The notes beneath the pieces were generated by a model. That model ran no database searches. It saw nothing but the letters and a program-made list of their open reading frames with translations, and was not told where the DNA came from. Positions 8,797 to 18,872 of a DNA stretch of 64,000 nt are shown here, piece after piece; the first letter of the stretch is position 1; the number at the start of each line of letters is the position of its first letter. The translations under genes and the position numbers were made by a program. The stretch comes from Zea mays (lineage: Eukaryota; Streptophyta; Magnoliopsida; Poales; Poaceae), in NCBI RefSeq assembly GCF_902167145.1, contig NC_050098.1, positions 19,364,501 to 19,428,500 on the forward strand. The letters run 5' to 3'.

Positions 8797-11670
8797 TCAA
8801 TCATCGGCTTCGGCTTCGTCATTCTATATGAATTAAGTTGTTGTAAGTCAAAATTGAGCTTGAAGGAAGAGGTAAGCACAAGGTATGATTTCTTACTGGT
8901 TCAAGATGACTCCGAGCTTCGTCTCCAGCCTTTTCTCGCCCGCCTTTTGTCCATATCATTTTCACAAATCTATTGGAAATGCTTCGGGCGAGATTAGGAG
9001 TGTCATCTAGGATTGATGGTGATAAAGTGAAATTGGGCCTATTGACAATCTTTCCGTGATCGCAGCCAGCTTTCAGGAAGGCTGCAGCAGTGCCCCGAGA
9101 AGCTACCCAGGCACAGAAGTCACCGTGCCCAGCTATAACTTCGTCGAGCTCGTCAATTTCACCCTCAATATGTTCGAAGGTCTTCGATAAATCTTCAGCT
9201 GAGGGGGTGAATTTCTCACTGCTGGCTCCAACTGAGTGAAAAAATTTTCTTAGTCGTTGAATGCATCTGTTGCTAAATTCCAAACATTTTTCTTGAAGGC
9301 CCGCCAATAGTTTTTTCAAATCTGAATTTTGTTGAGCTTCGGCTTCAAGTTTTGTATTAAGTTCTTGCTTTTCTTGGTCAAACTGCTCAGATTGGCGGAG
9401 AAGCTTCGTGTTCAGTTCTGTTATTTTTGCTTCGGCTTCCACCAATAAACCTTCGGTTGCCTGGAGCTCAAAATTCTTTTTCTCGATAGCATCTGATTGC
9501 TCCTTTATTTTGCTTTCTAAATTTTCAATTATAGCTTCGTGTTTCTTGTCTTCAAAATCTTGCTGCATTTTCAAGGCTTTGCTCAACAGCATACTCTGCA
9601 CGAAAACAACCTTTGTTAGACATGTTTTTATTATTAAAAACAATAAAAGTTAAGGGAAAAGTAGTTCACCTTGAAATTGGAATAAAATAAACTACCAACG
9701 ATATGTTGTCGTCGGTAGCGGCTAATGTCCGTTTCTAGCTTCGGAAAACCAATACTCTTTGACAGAGTACCGATAACTTTGGCTCCAGTTTGGTTTCGGA
9801 TACAATCTAATTTCTCATCATCAATACCTCCGAAGAGGAGTGCTCCTGGCTTGTACCCGCAAGATTTGGCATACTCTTTAAGCTCTTCTATTTCGGGTTC
9901 TGACAATTTTTCTCCAACTAAATTTTGAAACATGAAGGCTTCGTTTTCTGAAGCTTCATCAGCAATTTCCTTCCCTTTCCCCGACGCTGCAGCCGCGGCC
10001 TCTTCGGCGGCGGGGGTAGCTTCTTCTGCAGCCATGTCTAGCAGTATTTTGTCAATGTGTTCGATTGTGCTCTCCAGGTTCAAATCTTCAGCTGAGGCAG
10101 CTTCGGCAGCCGCGACCTCCGAAGGTGTGATTTCAATATCTGTCCCTTCCTCAGCCGCTGGTGTCTTCTGAGCTGAAGCTCTTGGCGGTGTCTTGTCAAT
10201 TACCTCTATCACACCGATGATCCTCTGTCTCTTTACTTTAGTCGTTTTCTTCATTTTTTCGGGCTCCTTTTCCTTCTGAAAAAACTTTGTCAGTTGAGGC
10301 CCCAATGGACTTAGCTTCGCAGGCAGGGATTCAGTCATTACCTTCAAAATTGCCTCCACATCAGTGGCAGAGGGTGATGCGGGGATTTCTTCTTCGTCGG
10401 ATATTTTTCGCTTCGGAGAAGACGCTTTCCTCTTCTTCGGAATTTTCTTCTTTGGTGGTTCTTTTTCATCTTCATTTAAGGCTTCAGTTATCCTTTTCCT
10501 TTTCTGGCCTCCGGCACCTTTGTTCAGATTTTCATAGTCAGGGTATTCAAAACCCAAGGCGTCCAGCACTCGATTCAGTCTTCGCTTCGGACAGGTGCCG
10601 AAGGCCGCAGTCATCAATTGATCTTCTTTTTTGGAGTAGTTGCCAAGTATTTCATTACACATTACTTCAATTGTATCCAGCCACTCTTGGCAAGGTGTTT
10701 TAAAGTATTTCTTAAACTTGAAATAGTAAGGTAAACACACAAGTTCACCTTCTTTCTTTTCCCCCTTTAGCTTCGGCATTTCCCATTCTTTTAAACTAGG
10801 AAAAACCTTGAAAGCCAAAAACTCTTGAACCAGGTCTCTTGTACTGATATGCTCTGCAATAATTCTGAATTCATTCATTGCTTTTTGAGTTGGACCTTCC
10901 GGTGTCATGTTGCGATGGGGGCGGGTTTCTCCGAAGATTAGTTCAAGTGGACTTTGCACAAGCTTCTCCTTGTCGTCATCAACCTTGATATAGAACCACT
11001 CCGACTTCCAGCCTGCTGCCCATTTGCTTCGGTAGCTGATTACAGGAAACTTTGTGGTTTTCCGGTAAGCAAAATTATAGCAACCAAAATTGTCATGCAA
11101 TCCATCTTTTCTAGCCTTCGTCTGATAGTGCAGTTCGTGAACTCGACAAAAGCTGTCCGCAAACGGCTCCACCGCTTGGCTTCGGAGGGCCCAGATATAA
11201 ACGCTAAGCCTAACAATAGCGTTAGGAGTCAGCTGATGAAAGTAGATACCAAACCTCTTCAGTACCTCTGCAATAATCCCATGTAGGGGGAATCTTAATC
11301 CAGCCTTTAAAAAGCTCTTGAAAATGACAATTTCATCCTTCTCTGGCTTTGGGGTAGTCTCTTCTCCCCCGAAGCGTAATAGCTTCTTCTGATTCTCATT
11401 GAAAAAGCCCGACTTTACCATTTTGGAAAGATCAGCCTTCGAAACAGTAGACTTTCCGAAGTCCAAGTGGCTGGGCTTGCTTGCCATGGCAATTCGATAA
11501 TCGTCTTCGGGATCAGTTTCCTCAATATCTTCTTCTTCTGCTTCGGCAACTGCTTGTTCTGCCTGTTCTACATCATCACTGGGGATCTTTTCCGAAGTTA
11601 CCAGTCCGGACCTCTGCATCGCTTCGCCCCCCTCACGCTCAACCCTAGCGGTAGAACGCACTCTGGCCAT
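8797..11670 (-). CDS. B antisense gene: PF04195-like domain protein with coiled coil (3 predicted exons)
   Basis: This gene lies opposite to pol. Exon 1 (11670-9670) has an ATG start and encodes about 667 residues. An acidic N-terminus is followed by a domain like Pfam PF04195 ('putative gypsy type transposon', about residues 100-250, including FGIYFHQLTPNAIVRL and WKSEWFYIK). Basic stretches with likely nuclear-localisation signals follow (KKKIPKKRK), then an Ala/Glu-rich part. A 74-nt GT-AG intron (9669-9596, phase 0) leads into exon 2 (9595-8897), a long Glu/Lys-rich coiled coil plus a tail. A second 73-nt GT-AG interval (8896-8824) joins a short acidic end with TGA at 8799-8797. The spliced product is about 908 residues with no stop. 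If intron 2 is retained, the frame ends at 8819 instead. The function of this family is unknown. Exon boundaries are inferred from splice motifs and frame. Confidence 0.72.
8824..8896 (-). other. Predicted intron 2 of the B antisense gene
   Basis: The donor is CCA|GTAAGA and the acceptor CATATAG|AATGAC on the minus strand. It is 73 nt and phase 0. It swaps a hydrophobic read-through tail for an acidic one (NDEAEADD). Confidence 0.5.
9596..9669 (-). other. Predicted intron 1 of the B antisense gene
   Basis: The donor is AAG|GTGAAC and the acceptor GTGCAG|AGTATG on the minus strand. The intron is 74 nt, T-rich near the acceptor and in phase 0. Removing it fuses the PF04195-like frame to the coiled-coil frame without a stop. 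Confidence 0.65.
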
Positions 11671-11855
11671 TTAATTCTGAATTTGTAAAAATTTAATATT
11701 TTTTTCTTCCCAAGTTTTTTCTTCTGACGAAGCAGGCTTCAAACTGGAGCTTCGTTCGATTCCGAGAGTTAAGCTTCGGCGATGGTTAAAAATTTTGGCA
11801 GCAAAACAGTGCAAATAGCAATGAATGCTGTGGTAACTTCACACCTACTCGTCTG

Positions 11856-11866
11856 TTTATATAGTA
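11856..11866 (-). promoter_or_regulatory. Putative TATA box for the B antisense gene
   Basis: TACTATATAAA reads on the minus strand about 190 bp upstream of the antisense ATG at 11670. The interval between them is AT-moderate and has no other obvious promoter motif. Position and sequence fit an internal promoter independent of the LTRs. Confidence 0.45.
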
Positions 11867-12108
11867 CTGCAGGTAAGAAGGCGAAGCGCCAGGATTTTTA
11901 CACCAGGCGGGCACCCGCTCGCACTCACTGCAAGGTGGACCGCAGAGACCAAACAGTAACTCTGCAAGGTGGGACCGCTACGCGCTGGGAAACTGAATCG
12001 TTTCTCGACAACGAGCTCAGGGGAGGTGTTTTTTGGACCTTCGGCTTCCCGAAGCTTAAGAGACTTTTTTCACGGATCAAGCTCGTTACGAAAAACGATC
12101 TAGCACCG

Positions 12109-12119
12109 CGAAAGGGGCT
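12109..12119 (+). other. Polypurine tract of element B
   Basis: GCGAAAGGGGC lies directly before the 3' LTR start at 12122, the expected primer for plus-strand synthesis. Confidence 0.6.
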
Positions 12120-12121
12120 AC

Positions 12122-12705
12122 TGTTGGGTCTATGCTTCGGCGCCGAAGGTCTTCTAGGAAGAAGCGGCTTTTGGCTGAAGTTGCTTGTGTGAGATGGCCG
12201 AAGGTTCTTCTTCATGAAGCTTCGGTATTACAAACCGACTTAAGGATAGAATGACCTTTTAGTCCATAAAGGTCTAGGTCAATGTTATAAACTTTTATGA
12301 GGGGCATAATTGTAATTCCTCACAGGCTGTGTCCTGTGCCTATAAATAGTGAACAGTATTCCTTTACTGTTCACGGGTTCTGGCAATTGTAATCACATCT
12401 TTCGGGAACCAATCTTTGTCAAGGCAGAGGTATAATTGTATTCAATAATTAAATATATTAAATAAATATAATTTAATTCGTTTGTGATTCATTTATCTCG
12501 TCATACCCTTTATTTTATGTTATCTTATGTCATCTATTAGAATTTAATTACGAAGACTTAACCTTCGTAATTATATTCTAATAAACCTTCGTCCATGGTT
12601 CATTATTCTCAAGGGAATATTGTTTCACGGGCGAAGGGCGTTAACATTTAACATTTTATGTTGCCTTGTTCTTAATTCATAGCATTTGAGAACAAGTCCC
12701 CAACA
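12122..12705 (+). repeat. 3' LTR of element B
   Basis: 584 bp, the same length as the 5' copy, with four visible substitutions and no indel. It is followed by the AAAGG target copy, where LTR A resumes. Confidence 0.92.
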
Positions 12706-12710
12706 AAAGG

Positions 12711-12937
12711 GTTGAAAGAGACCCGGTCTTTGTGACCACCTCAACGGGGAGTAGGTTTGCAAGAACCGAACCTTGGTAAAACAAATCACCGTGTCATCCA
12801 CCTTATTTGCTTGCGATTTGTTTTCGCCCTCTCTTTCGGACTCGAATTTAATTCTAACGCTAACCCCGGCTTGTAGTTGTGCTTAAAGTTTATAAATTTC
12901 AGATTTGCCTATTCACCCCCCCTCTAGGCGACTTTCA
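12711..12937 (+). repeat. 5' LTR of element A, right part
   Basis: This continues LTR A after element B, beginning GTTGAAAGAGACCCGG and ending CTCTAGGCGACTTTCA. It matches the ends of the two LTRs of element C (24784-25012 and 43617-43845). Confidence 0.85.
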
Positions 12938-12939
12938 AT

Positions 12940-12952
12940 TGGTATCAAAGCC
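12940..12952 (+). other. Primer-binding site of element A
   Basis: TGGTATCAAAGCC lies two bases after the LTR. It is near-complementary to the 3' end of initiator methionine tRNA, as is usual in copia elements. Confidence 0.65.
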
Positions 12953-12985
12953 CGGTACTTCATTAGATCTTAACCGCTCGAAGTG

Positions 12986-14919
12986 ATGTCGGGAGCATCC
13001 GCCAAGAGGGAGATCGGGACCGACGACAAGTCCGCAAGCTCGGGGAGAACGCACTCAAGGGAGTCCGCCCACAAGCACAAGGAGGAATCCTCTTCCTCTA
13101 TCAAGTCTCAATGGAAGGGTGACAAGAAGAAGATGAAGAAAGTGGTCTACTACGAGACCGACTCTTCGTCACCCTCCACCTCCGGCTCGGAATCGACATC
13201 CGCCACTTCTAAGCGCCATGAGCGCAAGAAGTATAGTAAGATGCCCCTTCGCTATCCTCGTATTTCAAAACGCACTCCATTACTTTCTGTCCCATTAGGC
13301 AAACCACCTATGTTTGATGGTGAAGATTATTCTATGTGGAGTGATAAAATGAGGCATCACCTAACCTCACTCCACAAAAGCATATGGGATATTGTTGAGT
13401 ATGAGCGCAGGTACCAAAGGAAGGGGACAAGGATTATGATTCGGAGGAGGTCGAACAAATCCAACACTTCAACTCCCAAGCCACTACTATACTCCTTGCA
13501 TCTCTAAGTCGAGAGGAGTATAATAAGGTGCAAGGGTTGAAGAGTGCAAGGAGATTTGGGACATGCTCAAAACCGCGCACGAAGGAGACGAGGTGACCAA
13601 GATCACCAAGAGGGAAACGATCGAGGGGGAGCTTGGTCGCTTCATGCTTCATAAAGGGGAGGAGCCACAAGCAATGTACAACCGACTCAAGACTTTGGTG
13701 AACCAAGTGCGCAACCTCGGGAGCACCAAATGGGATGACCATGAGATGGTCAAGGTTATTCTTAGATCACTCGTTTTTCTTAACCCTACACAAGTTCAAT
13801 TAATTCGTGGTGATTCAAGGTATAAACTAATGTCTCCCGAGGAAGTGATAGGAAAATTTGTGAGCTTTGAATTGATGATCAAAGGCTCCAAGAAAATCAT
13901 CGAGCAAGGCGCCACCTCAACACCATTCAAGGCGACGGAAGAAGAGAAGAAGGATTCTACACCAAGTAGGATTCCCATCGATGCCTCCAAGCTCGACAAC
14001 GAGGAAATGGCGCTCATCATCAAGAGCTTCCACCAAATCCTCAAGCAAAGGAGGGGGAAGGACTACAAGCCCCGCTCCAAGAAAGTTTGCTACAAGTGTG
14101 GTAAGCCCGGTCATTTTATTGCAAAATGTCCATTATCAAGTGAAAGGGGCGACGACAAGAAGGGAAAGAGAAGAGAAAAGAAGAGGTACTACAAGAAGAA
14201 AGGCGGCGATGCCCATGTTTGCCGGGAGTGGGACTCCGACGAGGGCTCCACCGACTCCTCCTCCGACAAGGACGCTGCAAACATCGCCATCACCAAAGGC
14301 CTTCTCTTCCCCAACGTCGGCCACAAGTGCCTCATGGCAAAGGACGGCAAGAAGAAGAAGGTAAAATCAAGATCCTCCACTAAGTATGCAACCTCTAGTG
14401 ATGAGGATAATTCTAGTGATGATGAGGATAACTTGCTTACTCTTTTTGCCAATCTTAACATGCAACAAAAAGAGAAATTAAATGAATTGATTAGTGCTAT
14501 TCATGAGAAGGATGAACTCTTGGATAGCCAAGAGGACTTCCTTAATAAAGAAAACAAAAAGCATGTTAAGACTAAAAATGCTTATGCTCAGGAGGTAGAG
14601 AAAAATAAAAAACTAACTAATGAGCTTAGTACCTGCCATGACACTATTTCTAGCCTTAGAAATGAAAATGCCAAATTAATTGCTAAGGTTGAGAAATCAA
14701 ATGTTTGTGATGATTCAATTGTTAATCTTAGAAATGATAATGCTAGTTTAATTGCTAAGATTGACAAGTTAAATGAATCTCTTGCTAGTCTTAAGTATGA
14801 GAATGACAAATTAATTGCTAAGGCTAAGGAATTAGATATTTGCAATGTTTCTATTTCCAATCTTAGAGATGAGAATGCTACTTTACATGCTAAGATTGTT
14901 GAATTAAATAATTGCAAAC
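12986..14919 (+). pseudogene. A gag (Sirevirus), frameshifted and cut by element C
   Basis: The start ATG is at 12986. The first frame (to 13507) has a charged N-terminus and the conserved GKPPMFDGEDYSMW block. Two one-base losses, near 13400 and near 13548, shift the frame. The last frame (from 13563) carries the gag core (EGELGRFMLHKGEEP), a zinc knuckle CX2CX4HX4C (CYKCGKPGHFIAKC, about 14089-14130) and an acidic Ser/Asp-rich part. A long coiled coil of 'LRNENAKLIAK'-type repeats follows. The frame runs into element C at 14919 and continues at 43846. AAG|GTAAAATC at 14361 matches in position and phase the splice donor proposed for elements C and D. Confidence 0.85.
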
Positions 14920-15186
14920 TGAAAGGGAAATAGGCTTACACCTTTTCCTAATTGATTTTGGTGGTTGAACTGCCCAACACAAATAATTGGACTAACTAGT
15001 TTGTTCTAGATTATAAGTTTTACAGGTGCCAAAGATTCACAACAAACCAATAAAAAGACCAAGAAAGGGTTCAAATAAAAAGAGCAAAAGAATACCAAAG
15101 TGTGCCCTGGTCTGGCGCACCGGACTGTTCGGTGTGCCACCGGACAGTGTCCGGTGCACCAGGGAACTCAACTCCGAACTGCTCAC
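14920..15186 (+). repeat. 5' LTR of element C, left part
   Basis: It starts TGAAAGGGAAATAGGC and ends at the CTCAC target site of element D (15182-15186). The text closely matches 42662-42907 of the 3' LTR. Two to three palindrome copies lie near its right end. Confidence 0.85.
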
Positions 15187-16437
15187 TGAAAGGGAAATGT
15201 GCCCTTGGGCCATTTCTAAGTATTTTGGTGATTGAGTGTCAACACAAGTGCTTAAATGTGAATCAATGCCCATGGATGAACAAAGTGCAAATCTAGAGCA
15301 AAGGTATGTTTCTAAGTCTTAGTACATTGGTTTTGTGTACTAATATACTTGTCTAAGTATTAGAAACAGGAAGAAGAAGAAGAGAAGAAAGTTGGCTGTG
15401 TACAGCCAACAGGCTGTTTCGGTCTGGTGCACCGGACTGTCCGGTGGTGCACCGGACAGTGTCCGGTGCGCCAGGCTGCCTCGGCCGAAGAGGCCGCTCT
15501 CGGGAATTTGCTGACGGCGTACGGCTAAAATTCACCGGACTGTCCGGTGTGCACCGGACTGTCCGGTGAGCCAACGGTCGGCCGGGTCAACGGTCGGCCG
15601 CGCGATCAGCGCGGGACACGTGGCCGAGCCAACGGTCGGAAGGGGGCACCGGACTGTCCGGTGTGCACCGGACATGTCCGGTGCGCCAACGGCTCCCGCA
15701 TCTGCTACGGTCGGCTTCGCCAATTAAGGAAAGGAATCGGGCACCGGACACTGTCCGGTGTGCACCGGACTGTCCGGTGCGCCCGACGACAGAAGGCAAA
15801 GATGGCCTTCCAGATTTGTTCTCAACGGCTCCTAGCTGCCTTGGGGCTATAAAAGGGACCCCTAGGCGCATGGAGGAGTACACTAAGCAACCTTTGAGCA
15901 TTCTTGATCATCCACACTCAGTCTTTGCGCATCCGTTTGTGATTCTAAGTGATTCGAGCTCCGTTCTTGTGAGAAACTGTGAGATAGTCTTTGAGCTCGA
16001 TTCTTGGCCGTGTGTGTGCGCATTTCGCTGTGGATTTGTGTGTGTTGCTTCCCTCCCTTACTCCGTGCTTCTTTGTGAATCTTAAGTGTAAGGGCGAGAG
16101 ACTCCAATTTGTGGAGATTCCTCGCGAGTGGGATAAAGATAAGCAAGGCAAAAACACCATGGTATTCAAGTGGGTCTTTGGACCGCTTGAGAGGGGTTGA
16201 TTGCAACCCTCGTCCGTTGGGACGCCACAACGTGGAGTAGGCAAGTTTTGTACTTGGCCGAACCACGGGATAAATCACCGTGTCTTCCCTGTGTTAAATT
16301 CTTTGTGATTGTCATATTGTGCAAGATCTCCTCTTTAGCCACTTGGCAATTATTGTGCTAACCCTTAACAAGTTTTTGTGGCTATAAGTTAAGTTTTTAC
16401 AGGATCACCTATTCACCCCCCCCTCTAGGTGCTCTCA
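15187..16437 (+). repeat. 5' LTR of element D
   Basis: 1251 bp. U3 has clusters of CACCGGACTGTCCGGTG palindromes (about 15426-15470, 15534-15572, 15648-15685 and 15741-15782), then a TATA box (CTATAAAAGG, about 15847). The end is CCCCTCTAGGTGCTCTCA. Confidence 0.92.
15847..15856 (+). promoter_or_regulatory. TATA box of LTR D
   Basis: CTATAAAAGG sits in a GGGGCTATAAAAGGGACC context, repeated in the 3' LTR at about 23529 and, inverted, in LTR F at about 44630. Confidence 0.6.
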
Positions 16438-16439
16438 AT

Positions 16440-16452
16440 TGGTATCGGAGCC
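16440..16452 (+). other. Primer-binding site of element D
   Basis: TGGTATCGGAGCC, two bases after the 5' LTR, is of initiator-Met tRNA type. Confidence 0.65.
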
Positions 16453-16486
16453 GTTCTCTTCACAAAGGGACTTACCGCCCGAAGAG

Positions 16487-18859
16487 ATGGATCCTAAGGG
16501 GAAGGGAATCGTGATCAACGACAAAGAAAAGGAATCCTTCGTCAACGAGCCGAAGGACGACAAGCCTACCGACTCCGGCTTGGGGCATAGACGGAAGGAA
16601 GGGAAGAAGAAGAAGACAAGGCGCATCAAGGAGATCATCTACTACGACGATAGTGATGAGTCTACTTCTTCCCAAAAGGATGATGACAACGACTACAAAA
16701 AGACGGTCAATTCGAACTTTTCATTTGATTATTCTCGTATTCAACATAGTTCGAATTCGCATTTGCTTTCCATTCCTCTTGGCAAACCTCCACACTTCGA
16801 TGGGGAGGACTACGGATTTTGGAGTCACAAAATGCGTAGTCACTTATTCTCTCTCCATCCAAGCGTATGGGAGATTGTGGAGAATGGAATGAAATTTGAT
16901 AGCTCGGATAGCCCTATGCTTATAAATGAACAAATTCATAGAAATGCACAAGCTACTACTGTTCTCTTAGCATCTTTGTGCAGGGAAGAGTACAATAAGG
17001 TGAGCGGCTTGGACAATGCCAAGCAGATATGGGACACCCTCAAGATCTCTCACGAAGGGAACGACATCACCATGCTCACCAAGATGGAGTTGGTGGAGGG
17101 CGAGCTTGGACGATTCGCCATGATAAGGGGAGAGGAGCCAACTCAAACTTACAACTGGCTCAAGACCCTTATCAACAAAATAAGGAGCTACGGAAGCACG
17201 CGTTGGACGGATCACGACGTCGTCCGCCTAATGCTCAGGTCATTTACCGTTTTTGATCCTCATCTCGTGAACAATATTCGTGAGAATCCCAGGTACACGA
17301 AGATGATGCCCGAGGAGGTACTCGGAAAATTCGTAAGCGGGCGGATGATGATCAAGGAGGCAAGATACGTCGACGACGCCTTGAATGGTCCGATCAACGA
17401 GCCTCAACCCATTGCTCTCAAGGCAACAAGGAGCAAGGAGGCGCTACCCAGCAAGGTGGCACAAATTGAGGCTGCCGGTCTTAATGATGAAGAGATGGCC
17501 CTCATCATTAAAAGATTCAAGACGGCGCTAAAAGGTCGAAAGGGACAGCCAAGCAAGGCCAAGACCAAGGGAAAGCGATCATGCTTCAAATGCGGTAAGC
17601 TTGGTCATTTTATTGCTAACTGTCCCGAAAATGATAGTGACCAGGAGCAAGGGAAAAATGGGAAGAGAGAGAACAAGAAGGTTTACAAGAAGGCCAAAGG
17701 CGAAGCACACCTTGGAAAGGAGTGGGATTCGGATTGCTCTTCGTCCGACTCCAACGACGAAGGACTCGCCGCCACTGCCTTCAACAAATCGGCTCTCTTC
17801 CCCAACGAGCATCACACTTGCCTCATGGCAAGGGAAAAGAAGGTAATCACTCGTAATGCTAATACTTATGATTCTTCTAGTGATGATGAATCTAGTGAGG
17901 ATGAAATTGATTACTCTAGTTTATTCAAGGGATTGGATAGAACTAAGATAGCTAAGATTAATGAGTTGATTGATGCCTTAAATGAAAAGGATAGAATCTT
18001 AGAGAAACAAGAAGACCTTTTATATGAAGAACATGATAAATTTGTTAGTGCACAAAATTCACTTGCTCTAGAAGTTAAAAGAAATGGAATACTTTCTTGT
18101 GAACTTTCTACTTGTAATGAAACCATTTCTTCTTTAAAAGGTGAAATTAATGTTTTAACTGCTAAACTAGAAGTAGCAAGTAACTCTTGTGTTGAAAATA
18201 TTACAATTTGCACTAGGTGTAAGGATTTTGATGTTAATGCTTGTAGTGAACACTTAGTTTCAATTTCAAAACTAAATGATGAAGTGGCTAGTCTTAATGC
18301 TCAACTTAAGACTAGCAAGAGTGAAGTTGATAAAATAAAATTTGCAAGGGATGCCTACACGGTGGGTAGACACCCCTCAATTAAGGATGGTCTTGGCTTC
18401 AAGAGAGAGGCCAAGAACTTAACAAGCCATAAGGCTCCCATCTTCGTCAAGGAGAAAGGGAAGGCCCCTATGGCTAGTTGTGCTAAAAGGAACCATGCTT
18501 TCTTATACCATGATAGGAGACATGCTTATAATGATTTTGATTCACATGTTTATGATTCTCATGCCATGTTTGCTTCTAGTTCTTCCTATAAGCATGATAG
18601 AGATATGTGTAGGAGAAATGTTGTGCATATGCCTAGGAGAAATTTTGCTCATGTTCCTAGAAAAGTTGTGAACAAACCTTCTACCATTTATTATGCTTGC
18701 AATGCTCCCTTTGCTATTTGTAGAAAGGGTAAGAAGGTAATTGCTAGGAAATTAGGGGCAAGATGCAAGGGAGATAAAACTTGCATTTGGGTCCCTAAGG
18801 AAATTTGCACTAACCTTGTAGGACCCAACAAGAGTTGGGTACCTAAGTCCCAAGCCTAA
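16487..18859 (+). CDS. D Gag (unspliced form), 790 residues
   Basis: The start is the first ATG after the primer-binding site (MDPKGKGIVINDK). The frame stays open to TAA at 18857-18859. Order: charged N-terminus, gag core with GKPPHFDGEDYGFW near residue 105 and EGELGRFAMIRGEEP near 205, zinc knuckle CX2CX4HX4C at residues 366-379, acidic linker, then a long coiled-coil C-terminal part. From 17843 (after residue 452) the coding text lies inside the proposed retained intron 17843-18872. Full Gag would therefore come from unspliced RNA and the first 452 residues from both forms. Gag is the structural protein of the virus-like particle and binds element RNA. Confidence 0.88.
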   Translation: MDPKGKGIVINDKEKESFVNEPKDDKPTDSGLGHRRKEGKKKKTRRIKEIIYYDDSDESTSSQKDDDNDYKKTVNSNFSFDYSRIQHSSNSHLLSIPLGKPPHFDGEDYGFWSHKMRSHLFSLHPSVWEIVENGMKFDSSDSPMLINEQIHRNAQATTVLLASLCREEYNKVSGLDNAKQIWDTLKISHEGNDITMLTKMELVEGELGRFAMIRGEEPTQTYNWLKTLINKIRSYGSTRWTDHDVVRLMLRSFTVFDPHLVNNIRENPRYTKMMPEEVLGKFVSGRMMIKEARYVDDALNGPINEPQPIALKATRSKEALPSKVAQIEAAGLNDEEMALIIKRFKTALKGRKGQPSKAKTKGKRSCFKCGKLGHFIANCPENDSDQEQGKNGKRENKKVYKKAKGEAHLGKEWDSDCSSSDSNDEGLAATAFNKSALFPNEHHTCLMAREKKVITRNANTYDSSSDDESSEDEIDYSSLFKGLDRTKIAKINELIDALNEKDRILEKQEDLLYEEHDKFVSAQNSLALEVKRNGILSCELSTCNETISSLKGEINVLTAKLEVASNSCVENITICTRCKDFDVNACSEHLVSISKLNDEVASLNAQLKTSKSEVDKIKFARDAYTVGRHPSIKDGLGFKREAKNLTSHKAPIFVKEKGKAPMASCAKRNHAFLYHDRRHAYNDFDSHVYDSHAMFASSSSYKHDRDMCRRNVVHMPRRNFAHVPRKVVNKPSTIYYACNAPFAICRKGKKVIARKLGARCKGDKTCIWVPKEICTNLVGPNKSWVPKSQA

Positions 18860-18872
18860 ATTTGCCTTGCAG
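17843..18872 (+). other. Proposed retained intron joining D gag to pol
   Basis: The donor is GAAGAAG|GTAATC and the acceptor CCTTGCAG|GTTTATG, spaced 1030 nt. The donor falls exactly between two gag codons and the acceptor exactly between two pol codons, so removal turns the +1 frame offset into a continuous Gag-Pol frame. Element F has this same junction already made in DNA (63669/63668). CTAAAT overlapping the gag stop resembles a branch point, but it lies close to the acceptor. The splice is inferred, not demonstrated. Confidence 0.6.

Larger units (their letters stand above)
3348..12705 (+). mobile_element. Element B: cinful-like Ty3 (Tat lineage) retrotransposon
   Basis: Two 584-bp LTRs (3348-3931 and 12122-12705), starting TGTTGGG and ending CCAACA, bound a 9358-bp element. 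It is flanked by AAAGG at 3343-3347 and 12706-12710. By eye the LTRs differ at four positions (about 0.7%), which at the usual grass rate is roughly a quarter of a million years. Inside are a gag-deleted pol, an 81-bp tandem repeat and an antisense spliced gene. It lies in the R/U5 part of LTR A. Confidence 0.93.

Noticed and set aside
15353..16278. Reading frames in LTR D (repeated at 23020-23960)
   Set aside because: They pass through palindrome repeats and the TATA region of an LTR, and identical frames occur in both LTRs.
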